Source of the DNA: Ornithoclostridium faecigallinarum
Lineage (GTDB): Bacteria; Bacillota; Clostridia; Christensenellales; UBA3700
Length of the DNA: 50,264 nucleotides
Reading direction: 5' to 3'
Assembly: GCA_018713665.1 (NCBI GenBank)
Contig: DVOI01000021.1
Span: forward strand, 1-50,264
Each line of letters opens with the position of its first letter. Within the stretch, counting starts at the first letter, position 1. Under the pieces are notes generated by a model. The model saw nothing but the letters and a program-made list of their open reading frames with translations. It had not been told where the DNA came from and did not search any database. Below are positions 39,944-47,304 of this stretch, in pieces. Position numbers and translations under genes: made by a program.

Positions 39944-39973
39944 TTGCGGTCGCGCCGCACATTGTGATATCAT
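39944..39973 (+). promoter_or_regulatory. Promoter of the methyltransferase gene, leaderless arrangement
   Basis: TTGCGG (39944-39949), 18 bp, TATCAT (39968-39973) with TGTGA before it, then 6 nt (TATCTT) to the ATG at 39980. No ribosome site. Confidence 0.65.
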
Positions 39974-39979
39974 TATCTT

Positions 39980-40723
39980 ATGAACGAACACAAATTCGAC
40001 GGCAAGGCGAGGCTGTATGCCGCCTATCGGCCGTCATATGCAAGCGGATTGATCGACGATTTGGTCGAGGATTTGCCCAAAGGGGCGAAGGTCGCAGACA
40101 TAGGTTCGGGGACGGGCAAGCTGACCGAACTTTTGCTCGCGCGCGGCATGAATGTCTTTGCGGTCGAGCCCAACGACGATATGCGCGCCGCAGCGGAAGA
40201 AGCCTTTGGCGGCAACGCGCTGTTTTGCTCCGTTCCGGCAAGCGCAGAAAGCACAACTCTCCCCGATGGCAAAATGGAGTTGGTCACCGCGGCGCAGGCG
40301 TTCCATTGGTTCGACCGCGACGCGTTCCGCAAGGAATGCCGCCGCATTTTGGCTCCGGGCGGCGAAGTCGCGCTGATCTGGAACGGCTATGACGAGACAT
40401 CCGCCGAGGCGATCGAGCTCGAAGAGATCTTGCACCGCTATTGCCCCGCATTCAAGGGCTTCCGCGGAGGAGTCAGGCTGGCGCGCTCGTTCGACGACTT
40501 CTTTGAATCATACACGACAAAGACCTACCCCGGCTCCGTCGCATACGACCGCGACGCCTTTGTCGGCAGGTCACTCTCGTCGTCTTATGCTTTGACTCAA
40601 AGCGACAGCAAATACGAAGAATACATCGCCGCGTTGAACGGCTACTTCGACGAATTTTCCGAGAACGGAGTCCTCACGCTGCCGCTGATCGCCGTCTGTC
40701 ATAAGGGAATACCAAAGGCATAG
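39980..40723 (+). CDS. Class I SAM-dependent methyltransferase
   Basis: The 247-residue protein has the class I methyltransferase core. Motif I is VADIGSGTGKLTELLL near residue 38, motif II AVEPNDDM, and the conserved LVTAAQAFHWFD segment is at motif IV; GGEVALIWNGYDE is motif VI. The AQAFHWF pattern places it with the small-molecule/UbiE-like type-11 methyltransferases that include trans-aconitate methyltransferase-like proteins. Substrate unknown. It is monocistronic with a short promoter arrangement suggesting a leaderless transcript. A longer ORF in another frame over the same bases is a shadow. Confidence 0.9.
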   Translation: MNEHKFDGKARLYAAYRPSYASGLIDDLVEDLPKGAKVADIGSGTGKLTELLLARGMNVFAVEPNDDMRAAAEEAFGGNALFCSVPASAESTTLPDGKMELVTAAQAFHWFDRDAFRKECRRILAPGGEVALIWNGYDETSAEAIELEEILHRYCPAFKGFRGGVRLARSFDDFFESYTTKTYPGSVAYDRDAFVGRSLSSSYALTQSDSKYEEYIAALNGYFDEFSENGVLTLPLIAVCHKGIPKA

Positions 40724-40783
40724 GCGATCAAGAGCGCGTTTGCGCCATTGCGCGACCGCGTCTTTGCACAGCTGATCTTCATC

Positions 40784-40810
40784 AAAAAAAGCCCCGCATC
40801 TGCGAGGCTT
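40784..40810 (-). terminator. Terminator of the DUF7662-like gene
   Basis: AGCCTCGCA-GA-TGCGGGGCT (one G-T pair) followed by TTTTTTT on the minus strand. Confidence 0.9.
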
Positions 40811-40831
40811 GAATTTTGCCGAAAACAGCTT

Positions 40832-41257
40832 TTACTTGGACGGCGTGTCGTAGCTGCGCCGCTTCTCGAACGTCACCTTTTTGGAAAGAAGATTGACATA
40901 GGTGACCATGTAGCCGGCCCTCATCCAAGCGCGTGAAATGGTGTGGGTGTCGGTGTTGCTCCAATAGGCGCGGTAGTTGTACGCCGAACGCGGCAGCTTG
41001 TCGCCGACGAGCTGTTCAATCTGCTCAAACGACATCGTGATCGAATCGCCGCCGTTGTCGTGCAGATAGTCGGCAAGAAAGCGATACTTGCCCTTGATGC
41101 CGATTTCGAAGACGGGCTGCTTCTCTCTCGCCCTCGCCTGACGCGGAACGGCAGGAACATCGGCAAGTTTTTTCTCAAGCAAAGTCTCGAGCTTATCCAG
41201 CCTGCTCTCCAGCGCCTCGATGCGCAACATCAATTCGGAAATATCGTCTTCGTACAT
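40832..41257 (-). CDS. DUF7662-like protein with N-terminal coiled coil
   Basis: The 141-residue product starts with a short coiled coil (ELMLRIEALESRLDKLETLLEKKL, read in parts). Residues about 55-135 are a compact domain with KYRFLADYL, ITMSFEQIEQLVGDKLPRSAYNYRAYWSN, SRAWMRAGYMV and KKVTFEKR (parts). This pattern resembles DUF7662, a small domain of unknown role; the conserved RxWWSN-like element and the (A/S)xAWxxAGWxV helix fit. The coiled coil suggests oligomerisation. GGAGG lies 8 nt before the ATG. Monocistronic, with own promoter and terminator. Confidence 0.8.
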   Translation of the reverse strand: MYEDDISELMLRIEALESRLDKLETLLEKKLADVPAVPRQARAREKQPVFEIGIKGKYRFLADYLHDNGGDSITMSFEQIEQLVGDKLPRSAYNYRAYWSNTDTHTISRAWMRAGYMVTYVNLLSKKVTFEKRRSYDTPSK

Positions 41258-41289
41258 GGTTTACCTCCGCGGCTTTTGCCGTCGATTAT

Positions 41290-41318
41290 ATGATAACATT
41301 ATTTTTCGGTAAAAACAA
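41290..41318 (-). promoter_or_regulatory. Promoter of the DUF7662-like gene
   Basis: TTGTTT (41318-41313), 17 bp, TATCAT (41295-41290); an overlapping TATAAT at 41290-41285 is an alternative -10. Confidence 0.55.
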
Positions 41319-41340
41319 GTAAACGGCGCACCTTTTTGTC

Positions 41341-41453
41341 ACAATTTGTCAAAAAATACTTCTGGACGCTTTCGCCGAACTCAAAAACTATTACCAAAAA
41401 CATAAAAATCAATTATTATCAATTTGCACGACGTATTATCGATTATTATCTAT
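41341..41453. repeat. AT-rich spacer with short repeats
   Basis: No gene seen between 41258 and 41474. Beyond the promoter it holds TTTGTCA twice (near 41335-41356) and three copies of ATTATCNAT (about 41414-41453). Confidence 0.4.
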
Positions 41454-41474
41454 GTTCAAAATATACTCGAACCG

Positions 41475-42221
41475 TCACTTTTCGCCTTGGCTACTCAATT
41501 TTTTGAGACAACTTTTGGGACACTCGGCAATACATATCCCGCATACGGCGCCCCTGCCGATATGCTTGTAAGCCGCCTTCATATGCGCACTGCATTTGGC
41601 GACGTCGACAAGCTCGGAGACGTCGTCCCCCTCGACATAGTTCTTGCCGTATATCGCGCCCGCCGGGCACGCCATTTTGCAAACCTCGCAATCTCCGCAA
41701 CCGCCGCCGCAAAGCGTCCGCGACAGATCGAACTCCTTGTCGGTCAGCACGCTCGCGAGCCTGACCTTGGCGCCGAACTCTCGGCTGAGGAACAGCGCGT
41801 TCTTGCCGATGTACCCGGCGCCGCTCAGGCGCGCGCCCGTCTTGTGAGCAAACGCCCCTTTGAACGGATCGGAATCGGACGATTGGCTCGCGGGTATCGC
41901 GATCGCGTCAAAACCTTGAGAATTGAGGAACGTCGCAACGCGCAGCGTCATACGGTCGAGCGCGGCGTTGACAGTGCGATAGTGGTGAAAATATTCGTAC
42001 GTCGGCGCGCCTTGAATACCTTTGAGAATGCCGTCGAACAATTTGAAACCGACTGTGACGCAACTGCGATAGCCGTGGTTTTCGGCAACATCCGAAACGT
42101 CCGAAAAGCCGACGAACGCCGCGCCGTCGTCGAACAGCATTTCGCATATCCGCGCGTCGACTTCGTCCGCCGACTTCAAGCCGTAGATCAATTCTGCTCT
42201 CTCTTTGCCGTACATCTTCAT
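41475..42221 (-). CDS. QueG-like iron-sulfur protein, short form
   Basis: The 248-residue product has two ferredoxin-type cysteine clusters: CGGGCGDCEVCKMACPAGAI and GAVCGICIAECPKSC, each with a CxxCxxxCP pattern as in the double 4Fe-4S domain of epoxyqueuosine reductase. The upstream part (SGAGYIGKNALFLSREFGAKVRLASVLTD, read in parts) also matches the QueG core. However, it is about 130 residues shorter than QueG and lacks its HEAT-repeat tail, so it may be a different reductase of the same superfamily. A TATCAT box ends 6 nt before the ATG and no ribosome site is present. Cytoplasmic; substrate unknown. Confidence 0.85.
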   Translation of the reverse strand: MKMYGKERAELIYGLKSADEVDARICEMLFDDGAAFVGFSDVSDVAENHGYRSCVTVGFKLFDGILKGIQGAPTYEYFHHYRTVNAALDRMTLRVATFLNSQGFDAIAIPASQSSDSDPFKGAFAHKTGARLSGAGYIGKNALFLSREFGAKVRLASVLTDKEFDLSRTLCGGGCGDCEVCKMACPAGAIYGKNYVEGDDVSELVDVAKCSAHMKAAYKHIGRGAVCGICIAECPKSCLKKLSSQGEK

Positions 42222-42227
42222 ATCGAT

Positions 42228-42257
42228 ATGATATCACAGATCGCGCGACTTCCGCAA
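42228..42257 (-). promoter_or_regulatory. Promoter of the QueG-like gene, leaderless arrangement
   Basis: TTGCGG (42257-42252), 18 bp, TATCAT (42233-42228) with TGTGA before it, then 6 nt (ATCGAT) to the ATG. Nearly the same layout as the promoter at 39944-39973. Confidence 0.65.
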
Positions 42258-42366
42258 GCGCCGCGGCCCCCGACAAAACACCGCTGAACCGCGTATGACT
42301 CCGCTCAACCTTCGCTCTGTTTGCCATATCGTATCGTTCCGTCTCTTTCCCGCATTCATATTATAA

Positions 42367-42402
42367 CGCAGGCGATGTACCGTTCAAGGTACATCGCCTG
42401 CG
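42367..42402 (-). terminator. Long stem-loop after the CDF transporter gene
   Basis: CGCAGGCGATGTACC-loop-GGTACATCGCCTGCG is a perfect 15-bp stem, 18 nt past the CDF stop. The minus-strand side continues TTATAAT, a short T-poor tail, so terminator function is likely but not typical. The core GGCGATGT/ACATCGCC also occurs at 2815-2874. Confidence 0.6.
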
Positions 42403-42419
42403 CCGTAAAATTTTTCGGT

Positions 42420-43583
42420 TCAATTGAGCTGTCTTTCCACCGTGGGCATGGGGTTGAGTTTTGGGTCTATCGCGGCGAAGGCGTCTTTGATGCGCTTTTC
42501 GACATCGTCTTCGGTCAGCTTCCCTCCGAACGGAATGGCTACGTCAAAGATGAGGTTGACCCGGGCGGCGCCGTTGACGACGCGGAAATCGTGTATATTG
42601 AACTCGGGATCTATCGCACGGACTACGCCGAGCGTCATCTCGCGGTATCTGTCCGCGATCGGATCGTCAACCGCGATCGGATCGATGTGGACGAGCATGA
42701 CAATCTCGGTATTTGCGGCGAAGTCGCGCTCTATCTCGTCGGCAAGCTCGTGCCCGTCGTTGATGGACATGCGGCTGTCCACCTCGACATGGACGCTCGC
42801 GTAAAGTTTTTTGCCGTAGCTGTGGACGTTGAGATCGTGCAGACCTACCACGCCTTGATAGCTCATCACCCTGTCCTTGATGCCCTCGACGACCTCCTTG
42901 TCGGGCGCCTCGCCGAGCAAGCGGCTGAGCGTGGAGCGAAATATACCTATGCCCGCGACGGCGATTAAGATCGCGACGACAAGCCCCATCACCCCGTCAA
43001 GGTCGACGGACGTAAAGTGCGATATGATCAACGCGACTATGACCGCGAGCGTCGCCGCCGAGTCGCTTATGCTGTCCGTCGCGGTCGCTTTGAGTGCGGG
43101 CGACGAGATCTTTTTGGCAAGCAATCGATTGAAGAAGAACATCCACAGCTTGACCAGCACGGACACGGCAAGAACGACAATCGTCGCGATAGAAAATTCG
43201 CTCTCCTCGGGCGAAATCAGCTTGCCGACAGACTCGATTGCCAGCTCGACCGCAACGACGAGCACGATGAACGCGACGATCATCGCCGCGATATATTCCA
43301 TTCTTTGGTGCCCGTACGGATGCTCTTTGTCCGCAGGCTTTTCGGCGACCTTGAACCCGATCACCGACACGACATTACTGCCGCAGTCGGTCAGGTTGTT
43401 GAAGCCGTCCGCAGTGACGGACAGCGCGCCGAACAGCGTGCCGACGACGATCTTGCCGACGGCAAGCAAAATATTGAGCACGATCCCGACCGCCCCCGCA
43501 AGCGTGCCGTATGCGGCGCGGACCCGGGGCGAATCGACGTCGTCGGCGTCTTTGACAAACAATTTGATCAAAAGTCTTCCCAT
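42420..43583 (-). CDS. Cation diffusion facilitator (CDF) metal exporter
   Basis: The 387-residue membrane protein matches CDF transporters that exchange divalent metals for protons. About six helices are seen. The metal site in helix 2 is DGFNNLTDCGS, followed by HPYGHQRMEY, and helix 5 has TDSISDSAATL. The C-terminal cytoplasmic domain (VVGLHDLNVHSYGKKLYASVHVEVD, read in parts) carries the histidines that sense metal. A further C-terminal segment of about 85 residues extends beyond the usual CDF length. Metal not certain; the DxxxN...D pattern fits zinc, manganese or iron. GGTGAAG precedes the ATG. Confidence 0.92.
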   Translation of the reverse strand: MGRLLIKLFVKDADDVDSPRVRAAYGTLAGAVGIVLNILLAVGKIVVGTLFGALSVTADGFNNLTDCGSNVVSVIGFKVAEKPADKEHPYGHQRMEYIAAMIVAFIVLVVAVELAIESVGKLISPEESEFSIATIVVLAVSVLVKLWMFFFNRLLAKKISSPALKATATDSISDSAATLAVIVALIISHFTSVDLDGVMGLVVAILIAVAGIGIFRSTLSRLLGEAPDKEVVEGIKDRVMSYQGVVGLHDLNVHSYGKKLYASVHVEVDSRMSINDGHELADEIERDFAANTEIVMLVHIDPIAVDDPIADRYREMTLGVVRAIDPEFNIHDFRVVNGAARVNLIFDVAIPFGGKLTEDDVEKRIKDAFAAIDPKLNPMPTVERQLN

Positions 43584-43610
43584 ACTTCACCGATATGATA
43601 GTATGCCAAA

Positions 43611-43639
43611 ATTATATCACGCGCGCACGCATATGACAA
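43611..43639 (-). promoter_or_regulatory. Promoter of the CDF exporter gene
   Basis: TTGTCA (43639-43634), 17 bp, TATAAT (43616-43611) with GTGA before it; leader about 20 nt with GGTGA. Confidence 0.65.
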
Positions 43640-43762
43640 GATTTGGCGGCATCATTTATGAAAAAATGGCGATACGCGCCGGCTGCCGCCGACGCGCTCT
43701 TTGCGTTTGCGTTGTGTGTTTTGTTGCATTTGCGCACACTGGCTCAAAAATTTCCGATTGCG

Positions 43763-45124
43763 TCAGATCGGGATCTCTACAATAAAGGTCGAGCCTTGCC
43801 CCTCTTTGCTCTCGAGCCTAACCGTGCCCGACAGCCGCTGCGCCGCATGTTTGACGATTGCAAGCCCCAGTCCTGTGCCGCCGCTACTGCGCGAGCGCGC
43901 CTTGTCGACGCGGTAAAAACGCTTGAAGACGAGATCGTGATGTTCGGGCGCTATGCCTATGCCGGTATCCGCGACCTTGATCTCGAGCGTCTTTCCTACG
44001 GTGCGCGCGAAGATGTCGACTCTGCCTCCCTCGCGGTTGTATTTGACGGCGTTTTGGACGAGATTGATCGCTATCTCTTTGAGCAGACGCTCATTGGACG
44101 TGACCTCGCCGACGCTCGAATAGACGTTGATCTCGACGTCTTTGGACGCCGCGTCGAGACGGAATGTGTCCGCGACCGCTCCGAGCAGCGCGGCGACGTC
44201 CACCTTCTCCTTTTCGAGGTCGGACGACAGATTCTCGAGCCGCGACAATTTGAGCATATCCGCGATCAGCCCCTTCATACGCTCCGTCTGCCGACCTATC
44301 TTTTCGCCGCATTCGCGGATCTTCGCGCCGTCGGTCAGCATCCCCTTTTCCATCAATTCGGCATAGCCGCCGATATAGGTCAGCGGCGTGTTGAGCTCGT
44401 GGCTCGCATTTGCGAAAAACTCGCTGCGCACCTTGTTGAGCGAGTTGACGGTCTCGGCGACCTCGTTGAGTTCGTTGACATAAGGCAGAATGTCCGAATT
44501 GCTTTTGTCGAGAGAAAGTTTCTTGAATTCCCCGGTGTTGATTGTATGCAGCTGACGTTTGAGTTCGTCGATGTCGACCATCACCGATTTGTTGTAATAT
44601 CTGTCTACGAGATACATCGACAGCGCGATCGCGACGATCAATACGACGCACGTCGGGATCATCGCCGCCAGCGCGTCCTTCGTCGCCGAACCCGGCGTCG
44701 CGACCCTGAGCACGACCTCGCCGTAGCCGGGCGTATCGATCAGACGCGCGTAATAGTTCATATTGCCGCCGTCGGTGTCGGATCTCCTTTCGGCAAAGCC
44801 CTCTCCTTTTGCCAGCGCGTCCTCCACCTCGGGTCTGTCGATGTGGTTTTCGCTGCTGTTCCACGGACTGCTGTCCGCGATCACCGTGCCGTCTTTCGCG
44901 ATAAAAGTGATGCGCATATCCGGCGCGCCTTCGTCGGCGTATTCGACCAAGTCGTCGACATCCGCTCCTCCGAGGCAGGCGTTTTCGACAAAGTCCGCGA
45001 CAGAAACCAGCCCGTCGTCGACTGCCTTGCCCGTCAACGCGACCGAGACCGCGATCGCCGCCACGGCGAACACCGCAAGCGCCGCCGCCGAAATAATGAA
45101 GAGCCTCAGCGAATGCTTGCGCAC
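43763..45124 (-). CDS. phoR: Phosphate-regulon sensor histidine kinase PhoR
   Basis: The 453-residue kinase starts at a GTG at 45124 with GAGGT 5 nt upstream. Layout: N-terminal membrane helix (about 8-30), extracellular PAS-like region (about 31-150), second helix (about 153-173), HAMP-like linker. The dimerisation/phosphorylation domain has FFANASHELNTPLTYIGGY with H242. The ATPase domain has NLVQNAVKYN (N box), VADTGIGIAPEHHDLVFKRFYR (read in parts; G1/F boxes) and SSGGTGLGLAIVKHAA (G2). The sensed signal is probably relayed by PhoU and the Pst transporter. Only 1 nt after phoP, so coupled. Confidence 0.92.
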   Translation of the reverse strand: MRKHSLRLFIISAAALAVFAVAAIAVSVALTGKAVDDGLVSVADFVENACLGGADVDDLVEYADEGAPDMRITFIAKDGTVIADSSPWNSSENHIDRPEVEDALAKGEGFAERRSDTDGGNMNYYARLIDTPGYGEVVLRVATPGSATKDALAAMIPTCVVLIVAIALSMYLVDRYYNKSVMVDIDELKRQLHTINTGEFKKLSLDKSNSDILPYVNELNEVAETVNSLNKVRSEFFANASHELNTPLTYIGGYAELMEKGMLTDGAKIRECGEKIGRQTERMKGLIADMLKLSRLENLSSDLEKEKVDVAALLGAVADTFRLDAASKDVEINVYSSVGEVTSNERLLKEIAINLVQNAVKYNREGGRVDIFARTVGKTLEIKVADTGIGIAPEHHDLVFKRFYRVDKARSRSSGGTGLGLAIVKHAAQRLSGTVRLESKEGQGSTFIVEIPI

Positions 45125-45125
45125 G

Positions 45126-45794
45126 TCAAACCTCGTACTTGAAGCCTATGCCTCGAACGGTCACGAGCTTTTTGGCGTGATCGCCCAATTTGCCGCGCAA
45201 CGTGCGCACATGCATGTCGAGCGTGCGCGTCTCGCCCTCATAGCCGTAGCCCCATATCTCTCCGAGCAGCTGCTCGCGCGTCTTGACCTTGCCGGCGGCG
45301 CGCAGAAGTTCGGCAAGCAACGCGAACTCCTTGATCGTCAACGACAGCTTTTTGCCGTCCATAGTGCACTCGTGCGACGCGGTATCCATCCGTATCCCGT
45401 CCGCCTCGAGCACCTCTTCCTTTGCGTTTTTACGCAGGTTGGCATTGATGCGCGCCGACAGCTCCATCACCGAAAACGGCTTGGTCATATAGTCGTCCGC
45501 TCCATAATTCAGTCCGCCGACGATGTTGGCTTCCGTCGCCTTTGCCGTCAACATGATCACAGGTATTTTTTTGGTGCCCGTGTTGCTTTTGAGCTGTTTC
45601 AACGCCGCCATGCCGTCCATACCGGGCAGCATAACGTCCATCAGGATAAGGTCGGGCGCGCTCCCTTTCCCAATCTTTGCGAACAGATCTTCCGCGCAGT
45701 CGAACAGCTCGATGTCATAGCCGAATCCGCCGAGCGAAAACCTCAGCAAATCCTGCAAGTCCTTGTCGTCCTCGACAGACCATATCAAACTCAT
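45126..45794 (-). CDS. phoP: Phosphate-regulon response regulator PhoP/PhoB type
   Basis: The 222-residue regulator has a receiver domain with acidic pair ED (residues 8-9), phospho-acceptor D53 in LMDVMLPGMDG, and the lysine of TKPF. The OmpR-type winged helix follows: LSLTIKEFALLAELLRAAGKV, the TREQLLGEIWGYG turn, RTLDMHVRTLRGKLG recognition helix, VRGIGFKYEV wing (read in parts). Genomic place between phoU and phoR and the Pho box upstream of pstS indicate PhoP. GAGG precedes the ATG. Confidence 0.92.
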   Translation of the reverse strand: MSLIWSVEDDKDLQDLLRFSLGGFGYDIELFDCAEDLFAKIGKGSAPDLILMDVMLPGMDGMAALKQLKSNTGTKKIPVIMLTAKATEANIVGGLNYGADDYMTKPFSVMELSARINANLRKNAKEEVLEADGIRMDTASHECTMDGKKLSLTIKEFALLAELLRAAGKVKTREQLLGEIWGYGYEGETRTLDMHVRTLRGKLGDHAKKLVTVRGIGFKYEV

Positions 45795-45801
45795 AGATGC
45801 C

Positions 45802-46449
45802 TCACATGATCTCGGAGCCCTTGTAGACTCCCGTCTTTACGAAGACCGCCCACTCGCAGATGTTGACCGCGTGGTCGCCTATCCGCTCGAGGTATTTTGC
45901 GATCATCATGATATATATTATTTTTTCCGCCTCTTCCGGGCGGCTCTTCAACCTTTCGCACATCTTGTCCTTGATCGACGCGAACATCTCGTCCGAGCGA
46001 TCGTCGAGCGCGATCGTCTTTTCGGCGAGTTTGCGGTCGCCGTTGACGAACGCGTTGACCGCCGCCGTCGCCATATCGGCAACGTGCGCGAACATTGCGG
46101 ACAGATCGTCATCCCTGACCGCCTCGCCGATCTTAAGAAAGACGGATGCGATGTCCGCCGCCTGATCGCCTATGCGCTCTATGTCCGTGATCATCTTGAG
46201 CGCGCCCGTCACGTCGCGCAGATCGTTGGCGACGGGCTGATACTTGATGATGATCCTGAGCGCGCGCTGTTCGATCTCTTTCTCGAAGCGATTGACGTTT
46301 TCGTCTCCCTCGACGATATTCTTTGCCGCCGCTGCGTCTCCCCTTTCAAGCGCGGCCTGTGCCTTACGCACCGCCCCGACGGCATACGACGCCATGCGTA
46401 TCAGCTCGTCGAAAACGGACTGCAACTCCTCTCCGTATCTCTTCAACAT
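45802..46449 (-). CDS. phoU: Phosphate signalling protein PhoU
   Basis: The 215-residue all-helical protein has two PhoU three-helix repeats, with the characteristic NRFEKEIEQRALRIIIKYQPVANDLRDVTGALKMITDIERIGDQAADIA (read in parts) and, in the second repeat, MMIAKYLERIGDHAVNICEW. PhoU links the Pst transporter to PhoR and represses the regulon when phosphate is plentiful. GGAGGAAAC precedes the ATG. It begins a separate transcription unit with phoP and phoR, 63 nt after pstB, from its own promoter. Confidence 0.96.
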   Translation of the reverse strand: MLKRYGEELQSVFDELIRMASYAVGAVRKAQAALERGDAAAAKNIVEGDENVNRFEKEIEQRALRIIIKYQPVANDLRDVTGALKMITDIERIGDQAADIASVFLKIGEAVRDDDLSAMFAHVADMATAAVNAFVNGDRKLAEKTIALDDRSDEMFASIKDKMCERLKSRPEEAEKIIYIMMIAKYLERIGDHAVNICEWAVFVKTGVYKGSEIM

Positions 46450-46461
46450 GTTTCCTCCGGA

Positions 46462-46491
46462 ATTATATCATATATTTTGCCGTTTAGGCAA
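46462..46491 (-). promoter_or_regulatory. Promoter of phoU-phoP-phoR
   Basis: TTGCCT (46491-46486), 18 bp, TATAAT (46467-46462) with TGA before it; leader about 6 nt plus the GGAGG site. Readthrough from pstB is also possible since no terminator is seen. Confidence 0.6.
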
Positions 46492-46512
46492 CGATATGCC
46501 TCTGCTTGGGGC

Positions 46513-47304
46513 TCAACCGAATCTGCCCGAGATGTAGTTGAGCGTCTGCTCCTTTTCGGGCGAAGCAAAGATCTTGTCTGTGGGCCCGAACTCGATCAAT
46601 TCTCCGAGCAAAAAGAACGCAGTGTCATCCGAGATGCGCGCCGCCTGTTGCATATTGTGTGTGACGATGACCACGGTCAGCTCCTCTTTGAGCTTTTCGC
46701 AAAGCTCTTCGATCTTGCCCGTCGAGATGGGATCGAGCGCACTCGTCGGCTCGTCCATCAACAATATCTCCGGTTTGATCGCCAAGGCGCGCGCAATGCA
46801 AAGCCGCTGCTGCTGTCCGCCCGACAGCGCGAGCGCCGACTTGTGCAATTGATCCTTGAGCTCGTCCCAAAGGTTTGCCGCTTTGAGCGACGACTCTACG
46901 ATGTCGCCGAGCTCCGCCTTTTTGCGCACCCCGAACGTGCGCGGTCCGTACGCGATGTTGTCGTATATGCTCATCGGAAAGGGATTGGGGCGTTGGAATA
47001 CCATCCCTACGCTCTTGCGCAAGAGCGATACGTCCGTGCGCTTGTCATAGATGTCGACGCCGCCTATCTCTACCTTCCCGTCTATCCTGCACCCCTCGAC
47101 CAAGTCATTCATGCGATTGAGCGTTTTGAGCAGAGTCGACTTGCCGCAGCCGGACGGCCCTATCAATGCGGTGATCGCTCCGCGCCTCATCTCGCAATTT
47201 ATATTTTTGAGCGCATGGAACGCACCGTAGTGCAAGTCAAGCGACTTGACCTTGATCGCGACATCACCCGAAAAATCGAATATGTTTTGAGTTATTTGCT
47301 TCAT
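46513..47304 (-). CDS. pstB: Phosphate ABC transporter ATP-binding protein PstB
   Basis: The 263-residue ATPase energises phosphate uptake. Walker A is GPSGCGKSTLLKTLNRMNDL, the Q loop VFQRPNPFPMSIYDNIAYGPR (read in parts) is diagnostic for PstB, the signature is LSGGQQQRLCIARAL, Walker B LLMDEPTSALDP, and the switch histidine lies in VTHNMQQAARI. Start is the ATG at 47304, which overlaps the pstC-pstA stop as ATGA; the long upstream in-frame reading is a shadow of the permease. Normal length. Confidence 0.96.
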   Translation of the reverse strand: MKQITQNIFDFSGDVAIKVKSLDLHYGAFHALKNINCEMRRGAITALIGPSGCGKSTLLKTLNRMNDLVEGCRIDGKVEIGGVDIYDKRTDVSLLRKSVGMVFQRPNPFPMSIYDNIAYGPRTFGVRKKAELGDIVESSLKAANLWDELKDQLHKSALALSGGQQQRLCIARALAIKPEILLMDEPTSALDPISTGKIEELCEKLKEELTVVIVTHNMQQAARISDDTAFFLLGELIEFGPTDKIFASPEKEQTLNYISGRFG

